DNA of 64,000 bases from Nocardia kruczakiae NBRC 101016 (GTDB lineage Bacteria; Actinomycetota; Actinomycetes; Mycobacteriales; Mycobacteriaceae): the NCBI RefSeq assembly GCF_001612965.1, contig NZ_BDBL01000030.1:1-64000 (forward strand), given 5' to 3'. Below, in pieces: positions 16,825 through 25,392 of the stretch. The translations under genes were made by a program, and so were the position numbers. The notes under the pieces were generated by a model. It saw nothing but the letters and a program-made list of their open reading frames with translations. It searched no databases and was not told where the DNA came from. The first letter of the stretch is position 1, and each line of letters starts with the position of its first letter.

Positions 16825-18651
16825 CTAGGTGCTCAGCGTCAGGCCGTCCAGAGCGCCGGCGTCACGCCAGGCCCGCAGCAGGTCCTCGAGCACGTAGAAA
16901 CCACCCCAGAACGGATCGCCGAGGAACGAGCGGCCGTTCGGCTCACCCTCGCTGTTGTAGTAGCCGGGGGTGCATTCGGTGACGAAGGTGCTGTTGTCGA
17001 CGGTGTTGGCCCGGATCGTCTGCACCCATGCCTCTTCGGCCGCCGCCGTCGGCTCCACGCGGGTCGCGCCGCGCGACTGCGCCTGCGCGATGATGTAGGC
17101 GATGTGATCGGCCTGCTGTTCGTACATCAGCGTGGTGGCCGCGGTGACCCCGCCCTGGATGAATCCGGTCGCGAAATGGTTCGGGAACCCGTGCGCCATC
17201 ATCCCGTGCAGTGTGCGAAAACCCTTGCCCCAGTGCTCGTACAGCGATTTCCCGCCGCGTCCCGCGAAGGGTGCGATGTCGAACTGGCGATCCAGTGCGG
17301 TGGTGATCTCGAAACCGCTGGCGAAGACGATGCAGTCGACCTCGTATTCGACGCCGTGCGCGACGACGCCCGTGCGGGTGATCCGCTCGACGCCCTTGGT
17401 GTCGGAGACGTCGACCAGCGTCACATTGGGCCGGTTGAACGTCGGCAGGTAGTCGTCGTTGAACACCGGCCGCTTGCACATGTTGCGGTAGTACGGCTTC
17501 AACTTCTCCGCGGTCTCGGGATCGGTGACGATCTCTTCCACGCGCCGGCGCAATCGCTCCATGGCGCGGTAGTCCTCGATTTCCTTGAGTTCGAGGAATG
17601 TCGCCGGGTCGGCCAGCGCCGCCCAGCCGTCGGTCTCGTTCAATTTCGCGGCCAGATTGCGGGCGACCTCGGTCCAGCCGTCGCAGATCAGATCCGGTTC
17701 GCCGGGGGAGTAGAAGGCGAAGGCGGCATTGTGGAAATTGCGCTGCCGTTCGGTGCGCCACCCCGGTCGCAGTGAGGCCACCCATTCCGGATCGGTCGGG
17801 TGATTGTCGCGCTCGAAGATATAGGACGGCGTGCGCTGGAAGACCGTCAGATGTTTCGCGCCGCGCGCCAGGTGCGGAATCACCTGCACTCCGCTGGCGC
17901 CGGTGCCGATGACCGCGATCTTCTTGTCGCCGAGACGATCCAGGCCGCCGTGCAGGTCACCGCCGGTGTAGTCGTAATCCCAGCGCGCGGTGTGGAAGGT
18001 ATGTCCCTCGAATTCGGTGATCCCGGGAATGCCGGGCAGTTTCGGCCGGTTGTAGGGCCCCTGGCACATGATCAGGAAGCGGGCGCGGATCTCGTCGCCG
18101 CGGTTGGTGGCGATTCGCCAGCGCGCGAGCCGCTCGTCCCATTCGAGTGCGCGCACCAGCGTGTGGAAGATCGCCTTGTCGTAGAGTCCGAAATGTTTAC
18201 CGATGCGCTGGGCGTGCTCGTAGCATTCGTCGCCGTGGGAGAACTTCTCCTTCGGAATGAATCCGGTTTCCTCGAGCAGCGGCAGATAGCAGTAGGCATC
18301 GGAGTCGACCTGGATGCCCGGATACCGGTTCCAGTACCAGACACCGCCGAAATCGCCGCCCAATTCCACGATCCGGAAGTCGGTGACGCCGGCCTGCTGC
18401 AGCCGGTGGGCGGTGATGAGCCCGGCGAAACCCCCGCCCAGGATGACGACCTCGATATCGGCGTCGATCGGTGCGCGCGCGACGACCGGCAGGTGCGGGT
18501 CGGCCTCGTAGAAGTCCGCGAATTCGCCGGCCGCCTCGAGGTACTGCTGCTGTCCCTCCGGGCGTAGCCGCTTGTCGCGTTCGGCCAGATATTTCTGCCG
18601 CAGGGCCTCTCTGTCGACCTCGGGGGTCCGGGTGGGGGCGCAGGGTTTCAT
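16825..18651 (-). CDS. flavin-containing Baeyer-Villiger-type monooxygenase
   Basis: The 608-residue flavoprotein has two Rossmann motifs: VVILGGGFAGLITAHRL for FAD (about 68-84) and IAVIGTGASGVQVIPHLA for NADPH. Between them lies the Baeyer-Villiger fingerprint FEGHTFHTARWD (214-225, FxGxxxHxxxWD). Such enzymes insert oxygen next to a ketone to give an ester or lactone. The length matches the cyclohexanone or steroid-type BVMOs with an N-terminal extension. The ATG at 18651 is chosen for an AAGGA ribosome site seven bases upstream. The ATG at 18687 overlapping the Rieske stop is the alternative. The context suggests ketone formation by the SDRs, then ring or side-chain opening. Confidence 0.9.
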   Translation of the reverse strand: MKPCAPTRTPEVDREALRQKYLAERDKRLRPEGQQQYLEAAGEFADFYEADPHLPVVARAPIDADIEVVILGGGFAGLITAHRLQQAGVTDFRIVELGGDFGGVWYWNRYPGIQVDSDAYCYLPLLEETGFIPKEKFSHGDECYEHAQRIGKHFGLYDKAIFHTLVRALEWDERLARWRIATNRGDEIRARFLIMCQGPYNRPKLPGIPGITEFEGHTFHTARWDYDYTGGDLHGGLDRLGDKKIAVIGTGASGVQVIPHLARGAKHLTVFQRTPSYIFERDNHPTDPEWVASLRPGWRTERQRNFHNAAFAFYSPGEPDLICDGWTEVARNLAAKLNETDGWAALADPATFLELKEIEDYRAMERLRRRVEEIVTDPETAEKLKPYYRNMCKRPVFNDDYLPTFNRPNVTLVDVSDTKGVERITRTGVVAHGVEYEVDCIVFASGFEITTALDRQFDIAPFAGRGGKSLYEHWGKGFRTLHGMMAHGFPNHFATGFIQGGVTAATTLMYEQQADHIAYIIAQAQSRGATRVEPTAAAEEAWVQTIRANTVDNSTFVTECTPGYYNSEGEPNGRSFLGDPFWGGFYVLEDLLRAWRDAGALDGLTLST

Positions 18652-18683
18652 CGGAAAATCCTTGGGGGGAGCGGGTATTCGGG

Positions 18684-20060
18684 TCATTCCAGGTCGGTCG
18701 GCGCGCCGGTGCCCATGTATTTCGCGAGGTTGTGGTGCAGATTGACGATCGTGCGCTCGCGGTACGGGTTGGGTTTCGGGCCGGAGAAGCCGCGCGATTT
18801 CATGCCCTGCTGGACGGCGGCCATATTGTCGAAATCCTGCGGTAGCACGGTCCGCCAGCCCGGATCGCCGACCGGGGTGTAGATCCATTCGGTCTCCGGT
18901 TCCGCCCCGGGCGGGAACAATTCGAAGACCGCGGCCTCGAAGATGCATGTGTCCGGGTCGTATCCGTAGGGCCGGAATCGGTAGCACAGCATATTGTTCA
19001 GTGCGTGCCCGATCTGGAAATTGGGGAATATCTGCCAGGCGGTACCGCTTTTCGCGACGATGTCCGGATCCACGGTCGGCCACACCACGCCGCGTTCGGC
19101 GTCCTCCTTGCGGCAGGTGTCGAGCCAGTAGCGCATCACCTGATCGGGGGCGGTGTCGGCGGGAAGTTCGTCGGCGAGCCGATTCGCGACCTCCACCATC
19201 GTCTCGGTGGTGTTGGTGTTGGCGTTCTCCCAGGTGAAATTCTGCAGTTGCGCGGTCGAGATCCGGGCGTCGGGACCGGCGCCGATCCGCAGTTTCCCCT
19301 GGTTCTCCTCCATCCCCTTCGGCGCGTCGTAGCCGATATTGCTGTGCCTGCCCTGGGCGCGGCCCCAGCCGAGGAAATTGCCGAAATTCATGAATTCCGG
19401 ATGGGTATAGGGGACGTGATAGGTCTCCATGAACGCCTCGAAGGCGACCTTCCAGTTGCAGTCGAAGGTCAGCCAGCGCCGCCAGCGGTACCGCATGTTC
19501 TCCAGGTGGAACGGATCCAGCAGGGAGGCAGCCGGTTCCAGATAGTCGCGCAGCGGTTCGCAGCCGGAATCGAGATTGATCCACACCCAGCCGCCCCAGG
19601 TATCGATGCGCACGGGCGGCAAACCGTCGTTGCGTTCGGTCAGCCCACACGTCCAGTCGCCGCGTTCGGGCACGAACGTGTTGCGGCCCTCGAGGTCGTA
19701 GCGCCAGCCGTGGAATCCGCAGACGAACTGTTTGCGCTGCCCGTGTGCGTCGTGGGCGCCCGGCGGGGTGTCGACCAGCCGGCGGCCGCGATGCGCGCAC
19801 ACGTTGTGGTAGGCGCGCAGCGTATCCGGCGCCGTGCGCACGACGATGATCGAGTCGTCGAGGATGTCGTAGGTGAGGAAATCGCCGACCCGGGCCAGCT
19901 CCTCGACACGGCACACCTGCTGCCACACCTTCGCCCACAGCTTGTCGCCCTCGGCGCGGGCGTATTCCGGGCTGATGTAGGCGTCGACGCCGATCGTCAT
20001 CGGTGTCGACAAGGGTTGCGCCGCAGTCGTTTCGGTGATGCTGACGGCAGTTTCGGTCAT
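18684..20060 (-). CDS. Rieske non-heme iron oxygenase, alpha subunit
   Basis: The 458-residue oxygenase has a Rieske [2Fe-2S] site (Cys88-x-His90 in NVCAHRGRR and Cys114-x2-His117 in VCGFHGWRY). A catalytic mononuclear iron site follows, with His215 and His220 in METYHVPYTHPEF. The FDCNWKVAFEAFMETYH segment is typical of KshA- and Rieske-type hydroxylases. No beta subunit, Rieske ferredoxin or reductase is adjacent, so electrons must come from a partner elsewhere. It would hydroxylate an alicyclic or aromatic substrate, probably as an early step. The gene starts 19 bases after the SDR upstream. Confidence 0.92.
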   Translation of the reverse strand: MTETAVSITETTAAQPLSTPMTIGVDAYISPEYARAEGDKLWAKVWQQVCRVEELARVGDFLTYDILDDSIIVVRTAPDTLRAYHNVCAHRGRRLVDTPPGAHDAHGQRKQFVCGFHGWRYDLEGRNTFVPERGDWTCGLTERNDGLPPVRIDTWGGWVWINLDSGCEPLRDYLEPAASLLDPFHLENMRYRWRRWLTFDCNWKVAFEAFMETYHVPYTHPEFMNFGNFLGWGRAQGRHSNIGYDAPKGMEENQGKLRIGAGPDARISTAQLQNFTWENANTNTTETMVEVANRLADELPADTAPDQVMRYWLDTCRKEDAERGVVWPTVDPDIVAKSGTAWQIFPNFQIGHALNNMLCYRFRPYGYDPDTCIFEAAVFELFPPGAEPETEWIYTPVGDPGWRTVLPQDFDNMAAVQQGMKSRGFSGPKPNPYRERTIVNLHHNLAKYMGTGAPTDLE

Positions 20061-20079
20061 GACTTCTCCTGACGGCGTC

Positions 20080-20937
20080 TCAGCGTGTGATGGCGGCGCG
20101 GAACCCGTCGTCCTCGAGGAACAGCGAGGTGTTGTCCGCGCCCAGATGGGTCCATTTCAGGTTCAGCCCGCCGTCCACCAGCACGGTCTGCCCGGTGACG
20201 TAGCTCGACAGGTCGGACAGCAGGAACAGGATCGGCCCGGCCTGTTCCTCCGGCCGGGCGCGGCGGCCCATGGCGATGGCACGGCGATCGCGCTCGGGGT
20301 CGGCACCTACGTAGGTGCCCGAGGCGGGGGTCGCGGTGACGCCCGGCGCGACCGCGTTGACCCGGATCCCGTCGAGGGCCAGTTCGGCGGCCAGGGTCCG
20401 GGTCGCGGCCACGAGTGCGGCCTTCGCGGTGCCGTAGGCGATATGGAAGGGCGCGGCGTTCATTCCGCTGATCGACGACAGCGACACGATCGACCCGGGC
20501 AGGTGCCGTGCCTTCAGTTCGGCGGCGACCGCCTGGCTGAAGAAGAACATCGTCTCCAGATTCCATTCCAGCAGCGCCCGCCAATCCGCGCGGGTGACCC
20601 GGGTGGCCGGCATCCACGTCGCGGGTGCGGCGCCGCCGGCGATATTGACCAGCCCGTACAGTTCGCCGTCGGCCGCGCGCGCGTGGTCGAGCACCGTCGC
20701 GATGCCCTCGTCGGTGGCGGCGTCGGCGGCCACCGCAACGATCGGAAGTCCGTGTGCCGCAAGGGGTGCGATATCGGCGTCGAGTTTGTCGCGCGAGCGG
20801 CCCACCGCGATCACCGAGGCGCCCGCCTCGGCGATGCGCCGGGTGACCGCCGTGCCGATGCCGCCACCGCTGGCCCCGGAGACGATGACGACGCGCCCGT
20901 CGAGTCCGAAGAAGTCGTCGACAGTCACCGTGCTCAC
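20080..20937 (-). CDS. SDR oxidoreductase
   Basis: A 285-residue short-chain dehydrogenase with a slightly unusual cofactor loop (VSGASGGGIGTAVTRRIAEA), the NIAGG motif, LSSISGMNAAPFHIAYGTAK carrying Ser and Tyr-x3-Lys, and VDGGLNLKW near the end. The GTG start (20937) overlaps the stop of the propeller gene, a GTGA junction. It is the second gene of the nine-gene operon and precedes the Rieske oxygenase. It could oxidise the alcohol on which the Rieske or BVMO step depends. The substrate is not inferable. Confidence 0.88.
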   Translation of the reverse strand: MSTVTVDDFFGLDGRVVIVSGASGGGIGTAVTRRIAEAGASVIAVGRSRDKLDADIAPLAAHGLPIVAVAADAATDEGIATVLDHARAADGELYGLVNIAGGAAPATWMPATRVTRADWRALLEWNLETMFFFSQAVAAELKARHLPGSIVSLSSISGMNAAPFHIAYGTAKAALVAATRTLAAELALDGIRVNAVAPGVTATPASGTYVGADPERDRRAIAMGRRARPEEQAGPILFLLSDLSSYVTGQTVLVDGGLNLKWTHLGADNTSLFLEDDGFRAAITR

Positions 20938-22529
20938 CGGCCGTCGCGCCGGATCGCGAGGACGCTGCCCTCGGCGTCGCCGGAGAGGTAGAGCGTGCCC
21001 TCCGGTGCGGCGGCGATGCCGCTGAACGGTCCCTGCGGTCCGGAGAACGGCAGCAGGCCCTGCAACGGTTTGGGGGTCACCCCGGGCGGGGCACCAACCG
21101 GCAGATTCCGCGCGATCACCTGGCGCGCTTCGGTTTTCGGATCCAGGCCGATCAGTTCTTTGGCCTCGACGTCGACGATGTACGCCACGCCGTCGTGGAC
21201 CGCCAGCCCGTGCGGGCATCCGAGCCCGTCGGCCACCGTATCGGCCTTCGAGCCGTCGATCGCCACCACCCGGCCCGCGCCCGCTTCGGCGACCAGGCAG
21301 GTGCCACTCGCGGTGAACGCCACGCCCATCGGATCGTGCAGGCCGCTCGCCAGCAGTTCGGTGCGCCCGTCGCGCACGGCGTGCACCGTGCCGGTGCCCC
21401 GGTCGGCGACCGCGACGGTGCCGTCGGGGGCGACCGCCACACCGTAGAGCTGGTCCATCCCCTCGACGAGCACCTCGCTCTCGGCGGCGGCCGGGCGGTA
21501 GCGCGAGACCGATCCGTTGCCGGTGACGATGAGGTCGCCGTCGCCCGTCGCGGTGAGGCCGCGGATGTAGCCGGGATAACCGGGGCTGAAAAGCATTCCG
21601 GCGGTATGCAATTCGCCGCCGGCTGGGACGGCGAGCAGGAAGGTGCCGTCGGCGATGTAGAGGGTGCCGTCGGGGCCGACGGTCAGATCCAGCGGCCAGG
21701 TCAGTCCGTCAGCGAGGGCAGTACGGGTGGCCCCGCCGGCGAGGATTTCGGTGATCTTGCCGGTGAAACTGGAGACGAACAGCCGCTCGCCGACGAAGGT
21801 CAGGTTGTCCAGGCCGGGGCCGACGGTGGCGAGCACGGTTCGCTCGCCGCTGCGCGGATCGATGCGCACCACCTCGCCGGTCGCGACCTGGGTGGAGACG
21901 ATGCGGCCGGCGGCATCGAATTTGACCGCATCCGGTCCGCCCAGATCGGCCGCGACCCGCTCGGGTTCACCGCCGTCGGGGTCGATGCGCCAGATCTCGT
22001 TGCTGCCCAGCAGCGGATAGTAGAGCTTGCCGTCGGGCCCGACCTCGAGGGCGTTCGGCATCGGCAGGCCGTCCAGCAGGATCCGCGGCGCGCCGCCGGC
22101 CGGGTCCAATTCCATCAGCCGTCCACCCGGGCGGCACTCGTCGACGAACAGCCGGCCCTGATGGAATGTGATGCCGTTGGCGCCGGGGAGATCGTCACGG
22201 AGCACCCGGGTTTCACCCTTGCCGTCGCGGATGCTGACCCGGCCGTCGTAGTACTCGGTGATGTAGAGCTCGCCGTCGGGTGCGAAGGCGATGTCGTCGG
22301 GCGCGACGATATCGCTGCCCATCGCGCTGATCGTCTCCAGATCGCCGGAATCCGGGTCCAGGGCGCTGATCTGGCTGCCCGCCACCTGCGCGACATAGAT
22401 CCGGCCGTCGGCGCCGGTGCGAATGCCGTTGGCGCCGAACAGCCTGCTCGGCGCGGTGATGCGGTCGAGGGTCCACCCGTCGGCGACGCTCGCCGCGGTC
22501 GAGGTGAGGTAGCGCGCCGGTGTAGTCAC
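20934..22529 (-). CDS. SMP-30/gluconolactonase-like double beta-propeller protein
   Basis: The 531-residue product consists of repeated NHL/SMP-30 blades: NGIRTGADGRIYVAQVAGSQ, DDIAFAPDGELYITEYYDGR, NALEVGPDGKLYYPLLGSNE, YGVAVAPDGTVAVADRGTGT and MGVAFTASGTCLVAEAGAGR. A single SMP-30 domain is about 300 residues, so this is roughly two propellers or one large one. Family members are metal-dependent lactonases. A lactonase would fit an operon with a Baeyer-Villiger enzyme, but catalytic metal ligands cannot be assigned by eye. The GTG start at 22529 follows GGAGG with a seven-base gap. It is the first gene of the operon and no signal peptide is obvious. Confidence 0.78.
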   Translation of the reverse strand: MTTPARYLTSTAASVADGWTLDRITAPSRLFGANGIRTGADGRIYVAQVAGSQISALDPDSGDLETISAMGSDIVAPDDIAFAPDGELYITEYYDGRVSIRDGKGETRVLRDDLPGANGITFHQGRLFVDECRPGGRLMELDPAGGAPRILLDGLPMPNALEVGPDGKLYYPLLGSNEIWRIDPDGGEPERVAADLGGPDAVKFDAAGRIVSTQVATGEVVRIDPRSGERTVLATVGPGLDNLTFVGERLFVSSFTGKITEILAGGATRTALADGLTWPLDLTVGPDGTLYIADGTFLLAVPAGGELHTAGMLFSPGYPGYIRGLTATGDGDLIVTGNGSVSRYRPAAAESEVLVEGMDQLYGVAVAPDGTVAVADRGTGTVHAVRDGRTELLASGLHDPMGVAFTASGTCLVAEAGAGRVVAIDGSKADTVADGLGCPHGLAVHDGVAYIVDVEAKELIGLDPKTEARQVIARNLPVGAPPGVTPKPLQGLLPFSGPQGPFSGIAAAPEGTLYLSGDAEGSVLAIRRDGR

Positions 22530-22629
22530 CGCGAAGCCTCCGTAGTGCTCTGGGACGAGGGATCGCCCGATTCGGTGCCGGCCACACGTCTCCCGCGAGA
22601 CGATGGTGATGTATGACACCTTCTCGTTT

Positions 22630-22650
22630 GTGGAGAGCGTAGTTCTCCAC
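22630..22650. promoter_or_regulatory. inverted repeat overlapping the block A -10 box
   Basis: GTGGAGA-N7-TCTCCAC is a perfect seven-base inverted repeat that covers the proposed -10 of the block A operon, a classic repressor position. Its inner GAGA-N7-TCTC form recurs at 56650-56664 in front of the block E operon. A TetR-family protein is a plausible binder, not shown. Confidence 0.5.
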
Positions 22651-22664
22651 TTCCTATCATTCAA
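22636..22664 (-). promoter_or_regulatory. predicted promoter of the block A operon
   Basis: Read on the minus strand, TTGAAT (22659-22664) and TACGCT (22636-22641) are separated by exactly 17 bases, a housekeeping-type -35/-10 pair. The leader to the GTG at 22529 would be about 100 bases. The same layout (TTGAAC, 17 bases, TAGAAT) occurs in front of the GntR gene. Confidence 0.55.
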
Positions 22665-22695
22665 GTGTTGTTATCATTGACAGGATTGACGTAGC
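22660..22695. promoter_or_regulatory. conserved 36-bp element, copy 1
   Basis: This 36-bp stretch matches 28 positions of the stretch at 25388-25423, with identical ends TTCAAG and AGGATTGACGTA. Its core ATCAT-TGAC-AGGAT (22673-22686) is an imperfect version of the perfect palindrome in copy 2. It lies just upstream of and partly within the -35 of the block A operon. The FadR-type GntR protein at 24531 is the likely ligand. Confidence 0.6.
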
Positions 22696-22827
22696 ATGCG
22701 GAGGCGACCGATCACCACCTGCGGCGATGCCGTTCGGTGGGTTCGGTTGTCGGCGTCCTACCGTGGCACCGGCGGCGCTACCGCGGGCACGGAGCTGTCG
22801 CGCCCGTGTCCCGACCCTGTAGGGGAG

Positions 22828-23532
22828 TTATCGGACGGGATCGCCGGATTCCGGTGGGCGTGAGGCATTTTCGGGTTCCCGCGGTCCCTGGTCCAGCCGG
22901 AACGGCGGGTACTCGTCGCGCATCAGCGACACGTAGGCCCGGACCCGCAGCGTCCACCGGTTCATGCCGAGTACGAAGGCGAACAGGCCGTGCGGATACC
23001 GGCCGGTGAACAGCAGCGCGATCGCCGCGATGAAGACGAGGATGCCGAGCAGCGGAATCCAGATGACGGCGGTCCCTTCGTCGTCTCCGCCCCAGTACCG
23101 CGAGCTGCCGACGAACGCCCAGACGATCAGATACTGCGGGATCGCCAGCAACCACCATTTGATCAGGACCAGGCCCCGGTGCAACCGCTCGGGATAGTCG
23201 ACGTCGAGGTCGGCCGGATAGCTCTCGTCGGGGCGGAGGCTGAACGGGGGATACCGGTCGGTGCCGAGTGCCGAGAGCGCGTAGAACCGCACACGCCACG
23301 ACCAGCGCAGGACGCCGACGTTGAAATCGAACAGCCCGCGCGGATAGCGGCCGGTGAACAGAATGGCGAAGAACGCGATGACCGTCACCACCGCATAGGC
23401 GATATGCAGGAAGAACAGCACGATGTAGTGCGGGATCGCCAGAATCCATTTGACGATCCACTGCCAGCGCGACAGCGCGGGGTCCAGATCGCCGCGCACG
23501 CGGACCGGGTAGGGAGATGCCTCGGGTTGCAT
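22828..23532 (-). CDS. DUF4389 membrane protein
   Basis: The 234-residue integral membrane protein carries the duplicated DUF4389 pattern: FFAILFTGRYPRGLFDFNVG near residue 70 and ALLFTGRYPHGLFAFVLGMN near 190, each followed by WxxRVxxY. About four hydrophobic helices are visible (IVKWILAIPHYIVLFFLHIAY; IKWWLLAIPQYLIVWAFVG; WIPLLGILVFIAAIALLFTG). The ATG at 23532 is preferred because AGGAG precedes it by seven bases. The function of the family is unknown. Its position inside the catabolic island, without operon overlap, gives no clear role. Confidence 0.82.
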   Translation of the reverse strand: MQPEASPYPVRVRGDLDPALSRWQWIVKWILAIPHYIVLFFLHIAYAVVTVIAFFAILFTGRYPRGLFDFNVGVLRWSWRVRFYALSALGTDRYPPFSLRPDESYPADLDVDYPERLHRGLVLIKWWLLAIPQYLIVWAFVGSSRYWGGDDEGTAVIWIPLLGILVFIAAIALLFTGRYPHGLFAFVLGMNRWTLRVRAYVSLMRDEYPPFRLDQGPREPENASRPPESGDPVR

Positions 23533-23699
23533 GTCACGCTCCTCTCGGCGGTCGCGGCCCAGCCGAGCCGCAGGGGATACGCACGATTGTTTCGCATTCA
23601 CACTGCGGGCAGGGGCAATTCGGGCCGGTGCGCGTCACTCCCGCGAAACATCCGCCGAGCCGGGGAATACGCGGATGCGATGACGAGGTTCGGCCTCGT

Positions 23700-24521
23700 A
23701 TGAAGATCGGAGTCAACACCTTCCTGACCGATGAGGGCATCGGTCCCCGGGTTCTCGGGCCGGCGCTCGAGGAGCGCGGATTCGAATCGCTGTTCCTCGC
23801 CGAACATTCCCATATTCCGGCCAGCCGGGAAACGCCGTATCCGGGCGGCGGGGAGCTCCCGCGCGTGTACTACCGCACCTTCGACCCGTTCGTGGCGCTC
23901 GCCGCGGTGGCGGTCGTGACCGAACGCCTGGTGCTCGGCACCGGGGTCACGCTGCTGATCCAGCGCGATCCGATCCACACCGCCAAGGAGGTGGCCACCC
24001 TCGACCACCTCTCCGGCGGGCGGGTGGTCTTCGGCGTCGGCGTCGGCTGGAACCGTGAGGAGATGGCCGACCACGGCACCGACCCGCGCACGCGCGGCGC
24101 CCTGCTGGACGAGCAGCTGGCCGCGATCCGCGCGATCTGGACCCAGGATCTGGCCGAATACCACGGCCGGTTCGTCGATTTCGATCCGATCTTCGCCTGG
24201 CCCAAGCCGGTGCAGCGTCCGCATCCGCCGATCTTCGTCGGCGGCGGGGAGGTCGCGGCGCGGCGTGCGGTGCGCCTCGGCATCGGCTGGGTGCCCAACG
24301 GCGTGGCCGATGCTTCGGAGGTGCCGGCACAGCTGGCCGCCGTCGGCGACAGCGATATCCCGATCGCGATCACGCCGGTCGCACCCGAGCCCGCACTGCT
24401 CGATGCCTACGCCGAGGCAGGCGTCGAACGGGTGACGCTGTCGCTGCCGACCCTGCCGGAATCGGAATCGCTGCGCGCCCTCGACGAATTCGCGGCGGTC
24501 GCCGAGCGTTACCGCGACTGA
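23700..24521 (+). CDS. LLM-class F420-dependent oxidoreductase
   Basis: A 273-residue TIM-barrel protein of the luciferase-like monooxygenase superfamily. It starts MKIGVNTFLTDEG and has LFLAEHSHIPASRETPYPGG (the actinobacterial F420-dependent LLM signature), VLGTGVTLLIQRDPIHTAKE, LDHLSGGRVVFGVGVGWNRE and PPIFVGGG. These enzymes mostly use F420, abundant in this group of organisms, to reduce or oxidise alcohols, ketones or enones. It is monocistronic and convergent with the GntR gene, and the stops are 9 bases apart. The substrate is not predictable, but its position suggests a part in the same catabolic pathway. Confidence 0.88.
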   Translation: MKIGVNTFLTDEGIGPRVLGPALEERGFESLFLAEHSHIPASRETPYPGGGELPRVYYRTFDPFVALAAVAVVTERLVLGTGVTLLIQRDPIHTAKEVATLDHLSGGRVVFGVGVGWNREEMADHGTDPRTRGALLDEQLAAIRAIWTQDLAEYHGRFVDFDPIFAWPKPVQRPHPPIFVGGGEVAARRAVRLGIGWVPNGVADASEVPAQLAAVGDSDIPIAITPVAPEPALLDAYAEAGVERVTLSLPTLPESESLRALDEFAAVAERYRD

Positions 24522-24530
24522 GGTGTGTAG

Positions 24531-25337
24531 CTACAGTCTCGCGCGGGGACCCGCGGCGATGGCCTGCCGTGCCAGATCCGAGGAGGCGTTGACCACACCC
24601 GCGTCGTAGCGTTCCAGCACGACGGACTGGGTCGCGCGCAGGTGGGCGCGGGCCAGGCGTTCGGCCTCGGCGTCGTCGCCGTCGGCGATCGCGGTCAGCA
24701 GCCGGGCGTGCACCCGGGCCGCGTCGTGGGCCTGGGGTTTCGACGGATACTCACCGCGCCGGGTGAGTGTCTCGGCCCATGCCTGCTCCTGTGCCGACCA
24801 CAGGGTCACCAGGCTGGACACCACGCAGCGCACTGTCGCGTTCGGGGTGAAAGCGACTACCAGATCGTGGAATTCGCGCGCGGTGCGGGTGAAGGCGACG
24901 CCGTCGCCGACCACCTGCTCACAGGCGTGGATATTGGCCTCGAGCGCCGGGACCACGACCTCGGCGCGGTCGGGCCGGCGGGCGCATTCGGCGGCGCACA
25001 GTGGTTCGAGCATCTGCAGCGCGGCCGCCAGATCGCCGAGGGTGACCCGTGCGCCCTGGAGTGCGAGACCCAGGTGGTAGGCGGCGGAGGTTTCGTCGGG
25101 CCGATGGACCTCCGCGCCGCCGACGTTGCCGCGCCGCACCGTGACCAGTCCTTCGGTCTCGAGGATGCGCAGTGATTCCCGGATCGAGGGATAGCTGACG
25201 CCGAATTCCTTCACCAGCTGGTCCTGGGTGGGCAGGCGATAGTCGTCGTCGCCGGACAGGATGCGGGTACGCAGCTCGGAGGCGACCGTTTCGGCGATGC
25301 GGCGCTGCGGAATCCGCCCGCGACGCGCGGTGGTCAC
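24531..25337 (-). CDS. FadR-subfamily GntR transcriptional regulator
   Basis: The 268-residue regulator has an N-terminal winged helix (RRIAETVASELRTRILSGDD, then LPTQDQLVKEFGVSYPSIRE and SLRILETEGLVTVRRGNVGG). A C-terminal all-helical FCD-type ligand domain follows, with AREFHDLVVAFTPN and AARVHARLLTAIADGD giving the His and Asp positions used for metal or ligand binding. FCD regulators usually sense carboxylates or acyl-CoAs and are released from DNA by them. The GTG start at 25337 is about 20 bases after the predicted start of transcription. The divergent promoter to block B holds a perfect ATCCT-TATG-AGGAT palindrome, and related sites occur at three other promoters, so this is probably the island's main regulator. 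Confidence 0.9.
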   Translation of the reverse strand: MTTARRGRIPQRRIAETVASELRTRILSGDDDYRLPTQDQLVKEFGVSYPSIRESLRILETEGLVTVRRGNVGGAEVHRPDETSAAYHLGLALQGARVTLGDLAAALQMLEPLCAAECARRPDRAEVVVPALEANIHACEQVVGDGVAFTRTAREFHDLVVAFTPNATVRCVVSSLVTLWSAQEQAWAETLTRRGEYPSKPQAHDAARVHARLLTAIADGDDAEAERLARAHLRATQSVVLERYDAGVVNASSDLARQAIAAGPRARL

Positions 25338-25363
25338 GCGGGCAGCCTTGGTTCCATGAACGG

Positions 25364-25392
25364 ATTCTAACCAGGCCGCGCTGACCGTTCAA
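25364..25392 (-). promoter_or_regulatory. predicted promoter of the GntR gene
   Basis: On the minus strand TTGAAC (25387-25392) and TAGAAT (25364-25369) are spaced by 17 bases, a strong match to the housekeeping consensus. Transcription would start about 20 bases before the GTG at 25337. The -35 lies within the conserved 36-bp element, so the regulator could control its own gene. Confidence 0.65.

Larger units (their letters stand above)
22530..22827. other. 298-bp regulatory region upstream of block A
   Basis: No gene is supported here, and a 53-codon frame from 22696 has no motifs. The region carries the operon's promoter, an inverted repeat straddling its -10 and the left copy of a conserved 36-bp element, each listed separately. 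The part from about 22700 to 22827 shows nothing I can name and ends at the convergently oriented DUF4389 gene's stop. Confidence 0.5.

Noticed and set aside
16825..19938. 1037-codon minus-strand frame that would fuse a Rieske-like region and a monooxygenase
   Set aside because: The first 400 codons are out of frame with the real Rieske gene and contain no motifs. The monooxygenase part begins at 18651 or 18687.
22696..22857. 53-codon plus-strand frame behind the 36-bp element
   Set aside because: No motif or ribosome site, and it runs into the antisense of the DUF4389 gene. The -10-like TAGCAT before it could be coincidence.
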